Positions 6,547 to 6,758 of a stretch of DNA of 6,758 nucleotides are shown piece by piece (the first letter of the stretch is position 1; every line of letters starts with the position of its first letter). The stretch covers positions 1 through 6,758 of the forward strand of contig JAUWDN010000058.1 of NCBI GenBank assembly GCA_030608765.1. Direction: 5' to 3'. Below the pieces are notes generated by a model. That model ran no database searches, had not been told where the DNA came from, and saw nothing but the letters and a program-made list of their open reading frames with translations. This stretch comes from Promethearchaeota archaeon (GTDB lineage Archaea > Asgardarchaeota > Lokiarchaeia > Sigynarchaeales > SOKP01). The translations under genes and the position numbers were made by a program.

Positions 6547-6758
6547 AAAATCGGGAAACGGTTTTTTGCTCGAAATAATATTTACACCCTTTAATTATTA
6601 TTTTAATAGAAAATACCACTAATAAATATTTAACTTAAACATTCATAGATATAATACTGTTTTTAGTTTATACTTGAAGAAACATCTAGATAAATTAAAA
6701 ATTTTTTTAGGATAATAACTAAAAATAATAATTTGTTCAATCTTACAAAAATGTCGTA
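6547..6758. other. AT-rich noncoding region upstream of the GalT-like gene
   Basis: These 212 bases run to the right edge of the window. I see no conserved protein frame, tRNA or convincing hairpin. It should contain the promoter of the two-gene minus-strand unit and perhaps the promoter of a gene lying beyond the edge. Confidence 0.45.
6574..6584 (-). promoter_or_regulatory. Possible TATA-like element for the GalT-like gene
   Basis: TGTAAATATTA-type sequence on the minus strand lies about 28-38 bases upstream of the ATG at 6546. Such spacing would give a very short leader, consistent with the missing SD. The surrounding sequence is so AT-rich that other placements are possible. Confidence 0.25.

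Noticed and set aside
6751..6758. ATG on the plus strand at the right edge, possibly starting another gene
   Set aside because: Only two codons and two further bases are visible, with no SD or clear promoter, so it cannot be supported.

Overview
The window is a 6.76 kb stretch of AT-rich DNA, roughly one third G+C by eye, holding four protein genes of carbohydrate metabolism. Gene ends are tight, starts are ATG or TTG, and the first genes of transcripts lack a Shine-Dalgarno (SD) site while an internal gene has a good one. This mixture, the short TATA-like elements just upstream of starts, and the archaeal flavour of the sugar-phosphate genes suggest an AT-rich archaeon, possibly an Asgard lineage. 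The host assignment is an inference; an AT-rich bacterium is not excluded.

Layout: (1) positions 1-512, minus strand, the N-terminal 170 codons of a phosphomannomutase/phosphoglucomutase-like protein that runs off the left edge. Its catalytic phosphoserine position is a glycine. (2) A 149-bp AT-rich divergent intergenic region. (3) 662-4069, plus strand, a very large (1135 aa) cytoplasmic GH13 alpha-amylase-family protein with long N- and C-terminal extensions. (4) A 25-bp convergent gap. (5) 4095-5243, minus strand, a sugar-1-phosphate nucleotidyltransferase with a left-handed beta-helix tail, using a TTG start behind a clear SD. (6) 5302-6546, minus strand, a divergent GalT-like nucleotidyl transferase that has lost the usual structural zinc ligands but keeps the nucleophilic histidine. 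(7) 6547-6758, AT-rich noncoding upstream sequence.

Working model (inference): the GH13 protein acts on an internal alpha-glucan or oligosaccharide, and the other genes handle sugar-1-phosphates and NDP-sugars. The nucleotidyltransferase makes or breaks NDP-sugar, the GalT-like enzyme moves or releases the nucleotidyl group, and the mutase-like protein may be a non-catalytic partner. The nucleotidyltransferase and mutase-like genes together resemble a split form of the fused nucleotidyltransferase-beta-helix-mutase proteins known from cyanobacteria and other prokaryotes. No RNA genes, CRISPR arrays, insertion sequences or other mobile elements were seen.
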